DNA from: Warburgia ugandensis
Lineage: Eukaryota; Streptophyta; Magnoliopsida; Canellales; Canellaceae
Assembly (NCBI GenBank): GCA_035236585.1
Contig: CP141135.1
Location: forward strand, 5,490,001 to 5,554,000
DNA: 64,000 nucleotides
Direction of reading: 5' to 3'
Positions 11,036 through 21,659 of this stretch are shown here, one piece after another. A model generated the notes under the pieces. That model was not told where the DNA came from and made no database searches. It was given only the letters and a program-made list of their open reading frames with translations. Every line of letters starts with the position of its first letter. Position 1 is the first letter of the stretch. The position numbers and the translations under genes are program-made.

Positions 11036-12240
11036 TGATAGCTGTGGGATAAAAGCTAGTAGTCATTACGTGAATGTAATTTAGCGAGCTTTTTCTCCCT
11101 GTCGAGGACAATTCCGTCTAGAAACCATTACGTCATCTCCGTCGTGCTATGACAGAAATAGTCTTCAATGGGCGTAACACATCTCTAGTAGTATTGCGTG
11201 GTCCCTTGTTGTTCATATACGGCGATACAACGCCCCCGCTAACAAGGAGTTGTGATCAATAAAGCATGTCGATACTTAACATTGGATATGTCGTAGCTTA
11301 GAAATCAATCCAGAAGAAAGTCATTGGCTCCGCAAATTATATTTTAATTTGTCGCTTGCAGTGCAAACCTTTCCTTAGAATAATTTTTATTCGAAGTTAA
11401 GTATGTCAGATGAACGGCTTGGACTAATAGTATGTGGGCCCACAATGGAAAAAAAGAAACATTTCACTAAAAATGTAGAGGCGCCTTCCTGTCACTGAGA
11501 TATTGTCTTTGTACCAGTATTCATCTTTTCTATGAATTTGAACGTTGCTGTTGTTCTACAGTTTGGAGGAAACGAATCAAAGTCCTAGAAGTTCCGTGCA
11601 TAGTTCATCCATAGCATGCTCTGGCTTACGGATGGTTTCGATCATTAAAAAGAGCAGGCCCTAATCCTACTTTAGTCTCATAATATTTTCTAAGTGAAAA
11701 TATGTGCACATATATAAGTTATCCCCTTAATCTATAGGGCTCCAAGTCCCCGTCTCTAAGAAAGGAAAGGTAAGGTCCCTAAGAGAAATTGATGCTAATT
11801 GTCACTTTCTCTTGATGCTATAGATCCAAAGTCATTTGAAGGAGTTCCAGAAGAAGAATAGAGAAATGCAATGAATGCATAAATTGCAACAAAATTGATA
11901 CTGTTCACTAAGTGAATCATATTTGAGACGATGGAGATTCAGATAGCTAGTAAAACTGAGAGGAGGCCATCCAAGGTACATGATAGATTTTAAGGGAAGT
12001 CTGTCGCCAGCTTAGAGCCGTTGGATTGCAAGGAAGGGTCAGATAAAAACTCTATGATTATCTTTAACGCCGGTGTTTTGGTAAACCGTATTTAGAAAGT
12101 CTGGAGAAAAATTGAAAGCTATCTTTAAATCAAATTATTATATTACTCTTTATGTCCGGCTTAATTTTTAACCAATACCCTTGTTCGAAACACATTTATG
12201 AAATTCTTCCCTATAAAGGGGAGGAAAATTGTATGATGCA
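10380..12240. other. Intergenic spacer of array unit 1
   Basis: No convincing gene. About 10690-10850 is a diverged match to 15470-15600 (shared CATCAACAATCC and CAGTTTTGATCA), so the amplified unit extends well past the gene. A (GA)n microsatellite is at 10995-11032. The rest shows no recognisable repeat or reading frame. Confidence 0.5.
10995..11032 (+). repeat. (GA)n microsatellite
   Basis: An uninterrupted GA dinucleotide run of about 19 units in non-coding spacer. Confidence 0.9.
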
Positions 12241-12244
12241 ATAT

Positions 12245-12640
12245 CTCTATTCTAACAGATTCAGGCTTACATCATGAAAATCAAACTTAGTCGATGATCT
12301 TACATGGCTTTACATTGCATTCGATGGAACTGTGAGAAGTGGGATATCTGATAGACATGGATCTCATTTTGGCTCTGAGCTTACCAACTGTATTGGTTAC
12401 ATGTACATACATGTTCCCTGTGAATCTAAGTCGTTGATCACTAGGCTACATACGCTATGTCCACGAAGATAGTAGTGTTCATGTGATCTTTACCGTTGAT
12501 CAATTACTGATCTCTCTCTCTGCCCGCCGCACATTTGGTCTTACATAGGGTTTGAGTCACCACTACCCTTTTGACGGGTCTAAATATGGCAATGCATCTT
12601 TGAGTTTGCTTTATATTTTTTTTGGCTTCTATATCAAAGC
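12245..12640 (+). repeat. Third, partial copy of duplication block D2
   Basis: This matches 5890-6170 followed by 6540-6620 and 62575-62830 (TCATGAAAATCAAACTTAG, CTTACATCGTACTCGATGG-like wording, the TGTACATACATG stretch, and the TTTGAGTCACCAC region). About 370 bases present in the other two copies, between the CTCTCTGCCC region and the GGTTTGAGTCACC region, are missing here. Confidence 0.75.
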
Positions 12641-12649
12641 AAGTACTAC

Positions 12650-13115
12650 AGTGGAATTTTGAATAATTTTTTTTTTGTAAATTATAGATTTATTTTAAAT
12701 TCTGGCTCAACTTAGATAGCTTTGATATGCAGCGAGTTATTTGATTTGCTACCAAGTTGAGTAACTCGAACAAGATTTTCAAAATATAATCTTAAAAAGT
12801 AAAAATACGAAATTTTTTCTTGTTAAATTGAGCCACAACGGGCTTTGGTTTAGCAATTAGCATTCCTCGTAATAAAGGCAGTGGAGGGTCATCGACTGGA
12901 AAAGGACAACTATGCCCTCAACATTTTGTCGTTATCAGAAATTCCAAGTATTTACCGAACAGAGGCGGTGCCCAACTATAAGGAAGCTACGAGGAAAGAA
13001 AGAGAGAAAGCTACGCTTGCGACTTTTGGTTGGTTTAAAGTTTGATTGATAATTGATGCAATGGGTGTTTCCCACTTACAAGGAACAGAGACAAAGGAGG
13101 TCCATAAACGACAAA
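12650..13115 (+). repeat. Array unit spacer repeats
   Basis: 12650-12840 recurs at 18080-18290 (GTGGAATTTTGAATAATTTT through TGTTAAATTGAGCCA). 12835-13115 is a shortened version of the upstream repeat at 7425. No gene is seen. Confidence 0.65.
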
Positions 13116-13129
13116 TAGCTAAGAGTGGG

Positions 13130-13212
13130 GAATTTCGTGGCTCTTCCTAGAAACAGGGAGTCAAATAGTTTCTGCTTAAAACAGCCCATCCCAACTCTTC
13201 GTTATGGCTTGT
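13130..13212 (+). pseudogene. Promoter-and-start remnant of the diverged paralogue
   Basis: The stretch AACAGCCCATCCCAACTCTT then CGTTATGGCT is the same leader and start codon found at the broken paralogues 8752 and 17165. It is joined directly after a few bases to an unrelated TTGTTAAATTGAGCC repeat. Everything downstream of the start codon is lost. Confidence 0.6.
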
Positions 13213-13379
13213 TAAATTGAGCCAATGGTTTGCACAAAGTTGTACAAATTTTCTATGATAAAATGTGAGATAGTAAAATCATCGGATCCACTCAATTTTT
13301 TAACGACTAGATATCCAAATCCAGCGTAATCAGATGAAAAGGCGGATAGTGTAACGGTGTGCCCCAACGTGTGAGGTGC

Positions 13380-14240
13380 CTCAAGCGCACAACGGGCTTT
13401 GGTTTAGCAATTAGCATTCCTCGTAGCAAAGGCAGTGGAAGGTCTTTGACTTGTTTTCTTTTGGAAAAGGACAACTATGCCCTCAACATATTCAAAATTT
13501 ACGTCGTTTTCAGAAATTCCTAGTGTTTGCCTAAGCAAATTTGGCACATCTGGTTAGGAAAAAGGTCCACAACTTATCAGGAAAAAGCAATTGCCTTTAT
13601 CAAGAAAAAGCAATCAACTTATCAAGATCTTATCTCAATTACGGACCACACCCGCTGCGATGCCTAACGACGTGGAAGCTACGTCAAAGGAAAGAAAACT
13701 ACGCTTTGACCTTTTGGTTGGTTTAAAGTTTGACTTATAACTGATCCACTGGTTTCTTTCACACTTACAAAGGCAAGAGAGGTAGAGGAGATCCATCGTG
13801 GACTAAGAGCTAAGAGGTTTTCTCATGTTTGTCCTCCTAAAGTTCTGAATTTCACTCTAGTCCCAATTAAAATTAAATTACGCAACTATCCTCTTTTATC
13901 AATTTCATTTCGATTTAGTCCCTCTAATACTTAAAAATCATAATAAGGTGATCTATTCCTCAAATGCCTCAGTTTATGTGGGCCCTGCTTTATAGTTGAT
14001 TCAAAATACCACCTTCGATATCCAACAGCTCAATGTTCAACCGACGAGGCGAGTTAATTGATGAAATGTGTGCATTGGATGCTGGAAATGCAGAACTGAG
14101 AACTTGGTATAAGCAGTGGCGTCCGTTCAATGACCAAATGCACATTATCACCATCCTAGAAAATTTCGGTGAGTATTATTTTGCAGGCTACCACATATCA
14201 GATGATTTAGAAACGAGATCATAAATGGTTTGGATCAACC
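13380..14240 (+). repeat. Array upstream repeat, copy 2
   Basis: This is the second full copy of the repeat at 7425-8215, with small indels. Its internal frame starts at ATG 14033 and runs 63 codons to 14224, because the TAG that ends it in copy 1 is GAG here. The region TCGGTGAGTATTATTTTGCAGG inside it resembles a collapsed splice-donor/acceptor pair only 18 bases apart, too short for a functional intron. Confidence 0.75.
14033..14224 (+). CDS. Hypothetical 63-codon frame, probably a gene fragment
   Basis: The frame contains LRTWYKQWRPFNDQ and ends after DDLETRS. It is largely preserved in the copy at 8006 (identical over most of 46 codons, then a stop) and degraded in the third copy at about 18695. 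I do not recognise the protein. It could be a relic exon carried along with the amplified unit; coding function is doubtful. Confidence 0.2.
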   Translation: MFNRRGELIDEMCALDAGNAELRTWYKQWRPFNDQMHIITILENFGEYYFAGYHISDDLETRS

Positions 14241-14509
14241 ACTGATGTGAATTTGGGCCATGTAATTGAAGGCAAAGAGGGAAGATTTCGTGAGATTCTT
14301 TTTAGTAAAGGGGATCCCTAATTGTCAGCATGGGCCCTTGGCTTTCATTTCGTATTTTCTGTGCCACTTCCCGCGCGTACATTATTTTGTAGCTACTTCT
14401 TTACCCGCTCTGCTAGACTGCTAGAAAGAAGTGATCTCCTTGCCCCCGAGCCGATCAACCACAGGGGGCTTACAGTGTGAAGGCTTACGGTGTAAAGGGG
14501 AATCCAACT

Positions 14510-14582
14510 TGGGAAGCTTCCCAGAAACAACACTCCCGAGTTTATAAACAGTCCATACTAGTCTACACAACCCCTCTTCGTT
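14510..14582 (+). promoter_or_regulatory. Core promoter of copy 2
   Basis: A palindrome TGGGAAGCTTCCCA at 14510-14523 is followed 17 bp later by TTTATAAACAG (14541) and 42 bp later by the start codon. Only a single TATA is present, unlike copy 1. The same order and spacing occur at copy 3. Confidence 0.6.
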
Positions 14583-15032
14583 ATGGGGTCTGACGCTGAA
14601 CCTGAACCCATGGAGCGAGGCTTGCAACCGGAGTTCAATCCGTATAAAGAAGCAGAGCTGAAAAAGGAAGCTGATGGGCTGCAAACCAGAGGTTTAAATA
14701 TAATAGGCGTCTTTCTGGTTTTCCAAGGCGTTATTATCACCGTCGTGATGGATTCCTCGTCACTTTACTGTAAAATTTGGTGGATTCATTTCATGCTTTC
14801 CCTAATGGCAGCTACCATCACGGGAGCTTTCTTGACCATTGCAGCCGTTAACTACCTGAAAACAGCATCTCAGCTCGACGCTCTCAATCGAAATCGACCT
14901 GGCCCAGTCTTCTTTGGCATATATATTCGTCACGTCTTCATGGCCACTATGCTGCTCTGTATGGCTGTCTTTACTCTCATCATCCTGATCGCTTGCTATT
15001 ATGTCCCTTACCATGTTAAGAAGGTGACGTAG
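14583..15032 (+). CDS. Small three-transmembrane protein of unknown function, copy 2
   Basis: Intact 149-residue frame, same layout as the gene at 9677: charged N-terminus (residues 1-37), three hydrophobic segments (about 39-56, 66-91, 114-142), SSLYCKIWW, and a C-terminal KKVT. Differences from copy 1 are mostly conservative (MGSDAEPEPM at the N-terminus, NPYKEAELK, ITVVMDSSS, WIHFMLSLMAATIT). All three genes stay open and differ mainly by substitutions, which suggests the product is still used. The family is unrecognised. The 3' flank matches copy 1 through about 15290. Confidence 0.8.
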   Translation: MGSDAEPEPMERGLQPEFNPYKEAELKKEADGLQTRGLNIIGVFLVFQGVIITVVMDSSSLYCKIWWIHFMLSLMAATITGAFLTIAAVNYLKTASQLDALNRNRPGPVFFGIYIRHVFMATMLLCMAVFTLIILIACYYVPYHVKKVT

Positions 15033-15289
15033 GTTCAATGGCTGCTTGTTTCCTCCTGTTCTGTGTCTAGGGTTTCTTGTCGGTCTCTGTTTCTATGGAT
15101 CGAAAATAAAATGTATTGTTGTTTATATTATGCAGTGAAAAGGTGGCACCAAAGAAAGACCAGAGAAATCCTTTTTGGGGTGGTCTTGTTTGATTGGTCA
15201 TCTGTACGCCGGCTTCAATCTTTCTCTAAGTTTATCGCTTTTGTTTCTCAGGTCCATTGAAGGCCGTTCAAAGTGATAAGTTTGATGAT

Positions 15290-15890
15290 TTGGTGCGTGG
15301 ATCGAATGCTTCATTTACGTGATCTCGTTTTAAGTTTTCTTTCTTGGCGACAACAAATATTGTGTTATTTCTTCCATTGGATAGGTGCTTGAAGTTATGG
15401 TTTTCAGATCAAAATCTTGGATCGGCATGAACGGTGTGCATGGAGACATGAAACAGAAAGGCAAGTGAGACCGTAAATAGTAACCTTGACTCCCGAGAAA
15501 AAGATTCAGACCCATTTGATTTCCTAGTCGATCTTTCAGATGTTGAGTCGTCAGATTTTCTAGAGAACATCAACAATCCGATTATGGCAGTTTTGATCAG
15601 TAGGAAATCCAATCTCAATTGCCATGATCGCCACCACGAAAGAGAAGAAAGGTCTCAGTCCGGCATCAGCAAATTCCATCCCCACCATCACCCATTGCCT
15701 TTGCTGGTTGTGATTCTGACGAAAGGGGAAGGATAAAAGAGATATTAATCAATGGCTAGGATCACTGGCTTTATGTGATTTCCTGATTAGCGTCGTCATG
15801 TTTTATTTTAAGATTTTTGCCGATTTGCCATCACTCTATGGCATTTTTCAGAAAAACCTAACATTTTCATCCATTTTTCCTGTTAATTTA
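15290..15890. other. Spacer of array unit 2
   Basis: 15290-15430 matches 19920-20070 (3' flank of copy 3) and 15470-15600 matches 10690-10850. No gene is seen. Confidence 0.5.
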
Positions 15891-15899
15891 TATTAAATA

Positions 15900-16360
15900 C
15901 CAATGTTACCCTTGTCCCTTCCGACAGCCGCTCTTTCTGGCACATTTTCCGGCACAACCCAAAGTGTCTTCCCAGCCGGCGCTGCCCAGATCACCTCCAC
16001 CCTCTCCCCACCCCCGGTTGACGCTACCCAGATCGCACCGCCTTTTCCCGTGCCGGCTCTACGACGTCGGCTACCCCCCGACACCTGAACCTCCACCTGG
16101 CTCCCGGCCCCCCAACTCCTCTGCACCCGAAGAGCTCCCGCCCCCTCTTTTCCCTCCCCTGCAGCCCGCTCCTCCCCTACCCCGTTACGCGACCAGCTCC
16201 CCTGTACCCACCCCCGTAACCCAGGCCCCCTTCCCCCCTGTTCCCCTACCCCGGTACACAGGCTCCTTCCCCCTACTGTTCCCCTTCCCCGTAGACCGGC
16301 TCCTTCCCCAGTCCCCTCCCCACTACGCCGGCCCCCGGTGTACCAGCAACCCCCGTGTAG
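15900..16360. repeat. Strongly C-rich, G-poor low-complexity tract
   Basis: For about 450 bases the plus strand is dominated by runs of C with few G (blocks such as CCCCTACCCCGG and CTCCTTCCCC recur in degenerate form). Open frames occur on both strands because stop codons are rare in such sequence, and none has a domain. The minus strand is correspondingly G-run rich. Confidence 0.75.
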
Positions 16361-16399
16361 AAGGGTATATTTGTCACCTACACTATAGTTGTCTTCCTG

Positions 16400-17022
16400 C
16401 TGACGGACCATCGATGGATGGAATAAAGGACAGTTATTTTGAGAAATGGAAAAGGTGCGTATCTTGGGGCTTGTCTTCTTCTGGTCTGTAAATAGTTAAA
16501 ATAATCAGGAAGGCAGGTTGTTTTCTTTTCTTTCAAGTAGTGGCCACGGTGCTATGAGCGTGGAGACTTAATGGTCTCTGGTTTAATTTCCACGTTTGAC
16601 TTAATGTCTGTGACTGGTGAGTACGCCAAAAGTGAAGGGACATTGTATACCGTCCTTTGGTTTTTTTTGGGCTTGGCTCGGGGTCAACGTGGCTTTGCTA
16701 AATGTAGAACAGTCCGCTCGACAAAATGCGTTTGGTATACTATCGCTTTCTGTGGGGAATTTCGTGGCTCTTTAATCTGCAGATAAGGCCTACTGTCGCT
16801 TTCGGTTTGACGTTGGTTGCATGCGAAGACGAGTCATATCATCGTATGATTCGCATCAATAACTATTCTCAGACAGCAGCCCATCCGCGTAAGAGACAAA
16901 GGATAAGAGACGGAGTCAAATAGGAGAAAATTCTAACACAGATGAATAGGGCACAAAAAAACTAATGTACCGACAGAGAGACAGAATCTTTAACACAGAT
17001 GAATAGGGGACAAAAAACTAAT

Positions 17023-17073
<51 letters not shown>

Positions 17074-17080
17074 GCAGCTT
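16400..17080. other. Spacer with GA microsatellite
   Basis: No gene is supported. GTGGGGAATTTCGTGGCTCT near 16754 repeats wording from 13128. A short direct repeat (CACAGATGAATAGGG) occurs at about 16938 and 16995, and a (GA)n run spans 17028-17071. Confidence 0.5.
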
Positions 17081-17164
17081 TACTGATATATTAAAGAGAC
17101 AAAGCTTCCTAGAAACGGGAGTGAAGTAGTTTCGGCATAAAACAGCCCATCCCAACTCTTCGTT

Positions 17165-17400
17165 ATGGCTATTCTGCTGCAATGGACCTCACGGAGCGAG
17201 GCTTGCAACCGCCGTTGAATTGGCATCAAGATGGAAGGCTCAGAAAGAAGCTCAGAAAGAAAACTGTTGAGCTGCAATATAGATGTTTCCATGCGATGTG
17301 CAAGATTATGGGTTTCCAACTCGTTATTCTCACGCTCGTGATGAATTCCTCATCGCTTTACTGTAAAATTTGGTGGATTCCTTCCACGGTTTTCCTTTAT
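17165..17400 (+). pseudogene. Second broken paralogue of the three-TM family
   Basis: The conserved start context CTCTTCGTTATGG is at 17165, but one base is missing just after it relative to 8752, so that ATG is out of frame. A downstream in-frame ATG at 17182 (MDLTERGLQP) opens the frame. The sequence then matches the diverged subfamily through SSSLYCKIWWIPST (about 17393), with an internal duplication of LRKK. After that it changes abruptly to A+T-rich DNA, removing most of segment 2 and all of segment 3. The frame runs to 17508 only through non-homologous sequence. Confidence 0.7.
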
Positions 17401-17508
17401 CTTTTCTTTATTTATTTTTTAATCTATTGCTTTATTTATTTATTTTCTATTTCAAAGAAAAATCTATTATTTTTCTATTGCTCTTACTACTCTTTTAGTA
17501 TACAGTAA

Positions 17509-18295
17509 ATAAATTATCTAAAAGAAAAATGCTATCAGAACTAAGTTCCGAATCCCTGTATCTAAATCCCACACCTTCGGACGATTTAATGTATTTATCT
17601 TTTTCACCCTTCCCTGGATAGCCTAGGTGCAAAAATTCATGCGCATTGGTTTCTTCTAGTTATTAATTTTCTTACTTGAAAAGTCCAATAACTATGATTA
17701 AAATACATTAATTTCAATGGAAAAAAGCTAATAGCTAGAAGCAACCAATGTACATGAGTTTTGCAGCTAGTCTAAATTAAGGTTATAGAAGATCATCTTG
17801 AGAAGAGCCCAAGATGGATAGGTTACGGATTCAGTCCCGACGCCATTCGTTTACGCAACGAAGAAGAATCAGTTCATCTCCTAAAGTTACTGAACAAGTC
17901 TACAAATTATCTACATTTTTTTCACAATTATTTACTTTTGGATTGAACCTCTACACGCTTATTGAGAAGTCACCTGATGTGACATGTAGAGAGAGAGAGA
18001 GAGCAAGGTATAATTTAGAAATTCAGAAACTCGAGTTGAGTTAACTAAAAGAGGCTGGTTGGAGAATGGCAAGCACTTCAGTGGAATTTTGAATAATTTT
18101 CTTTTGTAAATTCTATATTTATTTTAAATTCTGGCTCAACTTAGATAGCTTTGATGTGCAGCATTTCAACTTGACGAGTGACTTACTTTGCTACCAAGTT
18201 GAATAATTCAAACAAGATTTCTGAAATATAATCTTAAAAAGTTAAAATATGAAATTTTTAGTTGTTAAATTGAGCCAATTGTTTACACATTTTTG
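17509..18295. other. Spacer of array unit 2/3
   Basis: No gene. 18080-18290 is a copy of 12650-12840. 17400-17530 is the A+T-rich sequence that replaced the end of the preceding pseudogene. Confidence 0.5.
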
Positions 18296-18299
18296 CTTC

Positions 18300-18870
18300 A
18301 GGTGCAACGGCGCTTTGGTTTAGCCATTAGCAGCCCTTGTAGCAAAAGCAAGCGGAGGGCCCTTAGCATGTTTTCCTATGGAAAAGGACAACTATGCCCT
18401 AACCATTTTCAAAATTTCAGCAATCAAGTACGGCTTTATCAATTGGGTTTACCTTTAAATAATTCTTCAACAGAGGAAATAGTGTATGCTCCTGGGAAAT
18501 TCTGAATTTCAGTAGTCCCGCTCAATTAAAATTAAATTACACAATTATCCTCTTTTATCAATTTCATTTCGATTTAGTCTCCCTAATGCTAAAAAATTAT
18601 AATAAGGTGATCTATTCCAGTAATGCCTCAGTTTATGTGGGCCCTGCTTTATAATTGATTAAAAATACCGCCTTCGATATCCAACAGCCCAATGTTCAAC
18701 CGACAATACGATTTAATTGATGAAATGTGTTGGTATAAGCAATGGGCCCTGTTCAATGACCAAATGCACATTATCACCATCCTAGAAAATTTCGTTTTCT
18801 ATTATTTTTGGGCTACCACATATGAGATGATTTAGAAACGAGATCATAAATGGTTTGGATCAACCACTGA
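18300..18870 (+). repeat. Array upstream repeat, copy 3 (degraded)
   Basis: This matches 13380-14240 with several deletions. The small frame seen in copies 1 and 2 is interrupted by a deletion of about 45 bases near 18735 and by substitutions. Confidence 0.65.
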
Positions 18871-19058
18871 TGTGAATTTGGGCCTTGTAATTGACGGCAA
18901 AGAGGGGAGATTTTGTTCGTCATTATCATGGGCCCTTCGCTTTCATTTCCTACTTTCTATGCCACTTCCCGCGAGTAGATTATTTTGTAGCTACTTTTTT
19001 ACCCCGGCAACTACAAAAGTGATCTCTTGCACTGAACCATTAACCACAGGGGGCTTAC

Positions 19059-19131
19059 TGGGAACCTTCCCAGAAACAACACTCCCATTTTATAAATAGC
19101 CCATACTAGTCTTACACAACCCCTCTTCGTT
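19059..19131 (+). promoter_or_regulatory. Core promoter of copy 3
   Basis: TGGGAACCTTCCCA (19059-19072) is the palindrome with one changed base. TTTATAAATAG follows at 19089, 43 bp before the ATG. A single TATA is present. Confidence 0.55.
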
Positions 19132-19581
19132 ATGGCTTCTGAAGCTGAACCTAAACTCATGGAGCGAGGCTTGCAACCGGAGTTCAATCCGGATAAAGAA
19201 GCAGAGCTGAAAAAGGAAGCTGATGGGCTGCAAACCAGAGGTTTCAATATAATCGGCGTGTTTCTGGTTTTCCAAGGCGTTATTCTCACCGTCGTGATGG
19301 ATTCCTCGTCACTTAACTGTAAAATTTGGTGGATTCCGTTCGTGCTTTCTCTATTGGCAGCTACCATCACGGGAGCTTTCTTGACCATTGCAGCCGTTAA
19401 CTACCTGAAAACAGCATCTCAGCTCTACGCACTCAATCGAAATCGACCAGGCCCAGTCTTGTTTGACATATATAATCGACACGTCTTCATAGCCACGATG
19501 CTGCTCAGTATGGCTGTCTTTACTCTCATCATCCTGATCGCTTGCTATTATGTCCCTTGCCACGTTAAGAAGGTGACCTAG
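19132..19581 (+). CDS. Small three-transmembrane protein of unknown function, copy 3
   Basis: Intact 149-residue frame with the same segments as copies 1 and 2 and the C-terminal KKVT. Distinct residues include SSSLNCKIWW (N for Y), FDIYNRHVFIATMLLSMA in the third segment and a lysine at position 8. The conserved 3' flank extends to about 19860, with an insertion of about 35 bases around 19710-19745 relative to the other copies. It is the last copy in this array within the window. Function unknown. Confidence 0.8.
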   Translation: MASEAEPKLMERGLQPEFNPDKEAELKKEADGLQTRGFNIIGVFLVFQGVILTVVMDSSSLNCKIWWIPFVLSLLAATITGAFLTIAAVNYLKTASQLYALNRNRPGPVLFDIYNRHVFIATMLLSMAVFTLIILIACYYVPCHVKKVT

Positions 19582-19864
19582 GTTCAATGGCTGCTTGTTT
19601 CCTACGGCGTGTTCTGTGTCTAGGGGTTCTTGTTGGTCTCTGTTTCTATGGATCGAAACTAAAATGTATTGTTGTTTATATTATTCAGTGAAACGCTGGC
19701 GCCAAAGAAGGCCAACAAAGGATGCATTCATGATGCTGCAAGTGGGAGAGAAATCCTGTTTGGGGTGGTCATCTGCTGGCCAGTTTCAGTCTTTCTCTGG
19801 TTTTATCGCTTTTGTTTCTCAGGTCCGTTAAAGGTTGTTCTGAGTGATAAGTAAGTTTATTGTG

Positions 19865-21458
19865 TGAATTTATTCTCTGTTAGTTGACGTCTTTCTATTC
19901 TCAGAAATTTCTCAACCTCTTGATGATTTGGTGTGTGGATAGAATGCATGATTTAAGTGATCTCGTTTTCAGTTTTCTTTCTTGGGCACGAAAATTTCGT
20001 GTTATTTCTTCCATTGGATGGGTGCTTGAAGTTATGGTTTTCAGATAAAAATCTTGGATTAGCTTGAACAGGGACATGTTATATTTTTGTTTTGGAAAGG
20101 CACGTGACAGCAAGTGCTTCTACGATTAGACCCTGAGGTTACATCATGGAGATAGAGACAAGTTGTAGAACGTGGTACAAGTAATGTCAGTCTGAGTTCT
20201 TCGCTCTGGGCTACGAAGAATTCTGTTCTTTCGTCCATTTATATGTGACGGGCTCTTATGACTTTACGTACCTTCAGGTTGCGCCATGTGGGAGAGAGAA
20301 GTTTCAGGATTTTACAAAGTGAGAGTGTGCGAGAGCCAAAAGCTATTAAAAACATTCAAGGGGAAGGGGGGGCAAGGGTAAAACGTGTAGCAAGAGGACC
20401 CGAAGGATTATTGACCAAAAATCATGGACACAGAATTAACCAACCTGCCTTGTTAATCATGCCTTATGATGGGGGAACAAAAGGAGGATTTCACCCCGTT
20501 TCTAGACCCACATAAGTAACCAAGACTGGTGGTTTTATCTACCCCTGTTTCTCCGGTAGTCACATGAAGATGTATACAGATGCATCCATTCCAGCGGTTT
20601 CTAATCGCCAGTCAAAAATATTAATTGAAGAATTAATTATTTTCTATGTACTTATCAGCTGTATATATAAGATCAACCAAGTGTGCCAGATCTAGTAAAT
20701 ATAGAAAACTCATCCGAGTTACTTGACTCAAAAGCAAATCATGTCACTATCGAGTGGGCTCGCAGCATATTCAAAAGCCTTATTTTGGTTGAAATTTGGA
20801 CTCCAAAACTTTAAGGACAACATTAGAATACCTTAACCAACTAGACTAGTTTTGATTTGTACATGTAAATAAAAATTTTATACATAAAACAAAACAAATA
20901 AAATTTTAAAAATTCTCGCTCGAGTTAACTCAAACTCAGCTTACTTTTAAGTCGAGTTGAGTTTTCGATTACAAGCCCTAAACCTTTGTATATTTGTGAC
21001 TTGTGGTTAAACTCTCTCTCTCTCTCTCTCTCTCTTCCCTGCTTCTTCCTTCAATAGCAAATCATCGTAAGACATAAATGGAATTGCAATAATCAGAAAA
21101 AAATTAACTTTGCCTAACAAAAGAAACCAAACACTACCCCTCTCCAACCCAAAAAATCCAAACAGTTACTTTGCTTTTTTCCTTGCATAGCTTTTGCTTT
21201 CTCATTAATTTTTGCATTCGATGATCGAGAAAATAGTTTTTTGGATGATAGAGTCTTCAATCGTCGTTATTTTGGTTTATTAGATATGAAAAACCGGATT
21301 GAATGTTTGGGCATTAGACTTGAAGTTCTTTATTGATCACACCAAAACCTTCTAAGCAAAGTGGCACAAAGAGTCTCTCACATGAGTGACCAAAGTTTAG
21401 GACCATGTGTCTACCATTCAAAAGTAAAGTTTTTTGTTGATTGCACCCGTCAATTCAT
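19865..21458. other. Non-genic region right of the array
   Basis: The 3' flank homology with 15290-15430 ends at about 20070. After that no gene or known repeat is visible apart from a (CT)n run at 21011-21034 and A+T-rich DNA. Small open frames have no recognisable product. Confidence 0.45.
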
Positions 21459-21639
21459 GAAGGGGAGCCTTGACGTAACGGTAAAAGTTGTCGTCATGTG
21501 ACCTTGAGGTCACGGGTTCAAGGCGTGGAATCAGCCTCTTGCAAAAATGCAAGATAAGGCTACGTACTTTAGGCCATTGTAGCCCGCCCCTTCCCCAGAC
21601 CCTGCATAGGCGGAAGCTTTGTGCACCGTGGCTGCCCTT
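21459..21639 (+). repeat. Au-like SINE with perfect target duplication
   Basis: This is 181 bp, beginning GAAGGGGAGCCTTG and ending GGCTGCCCTT. It has pol III-type internal boxes (ACGTAACGGTAAAAG near box A; CACGGGTTCAAGGCG near box B). The 14-base ACCCGTCAATTCAT flanks it exactly at 21445-21458 and 21640-21653. Length and wording fit the Au SINE family of angiosperms as I remember it. Confidence 0.85.
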
Positions 21640-21659
21640 ACCCGTCAATTCATCAATTG

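Noticed and set aside
15893..16491. Proline-rich 175-codon frame and glycine-rich 172-codon frame on opposite strands
   Set aside because: Both follow from the C-rich tract. The plus frame lacks a proper ATG start, and neither has a recognisable domain.
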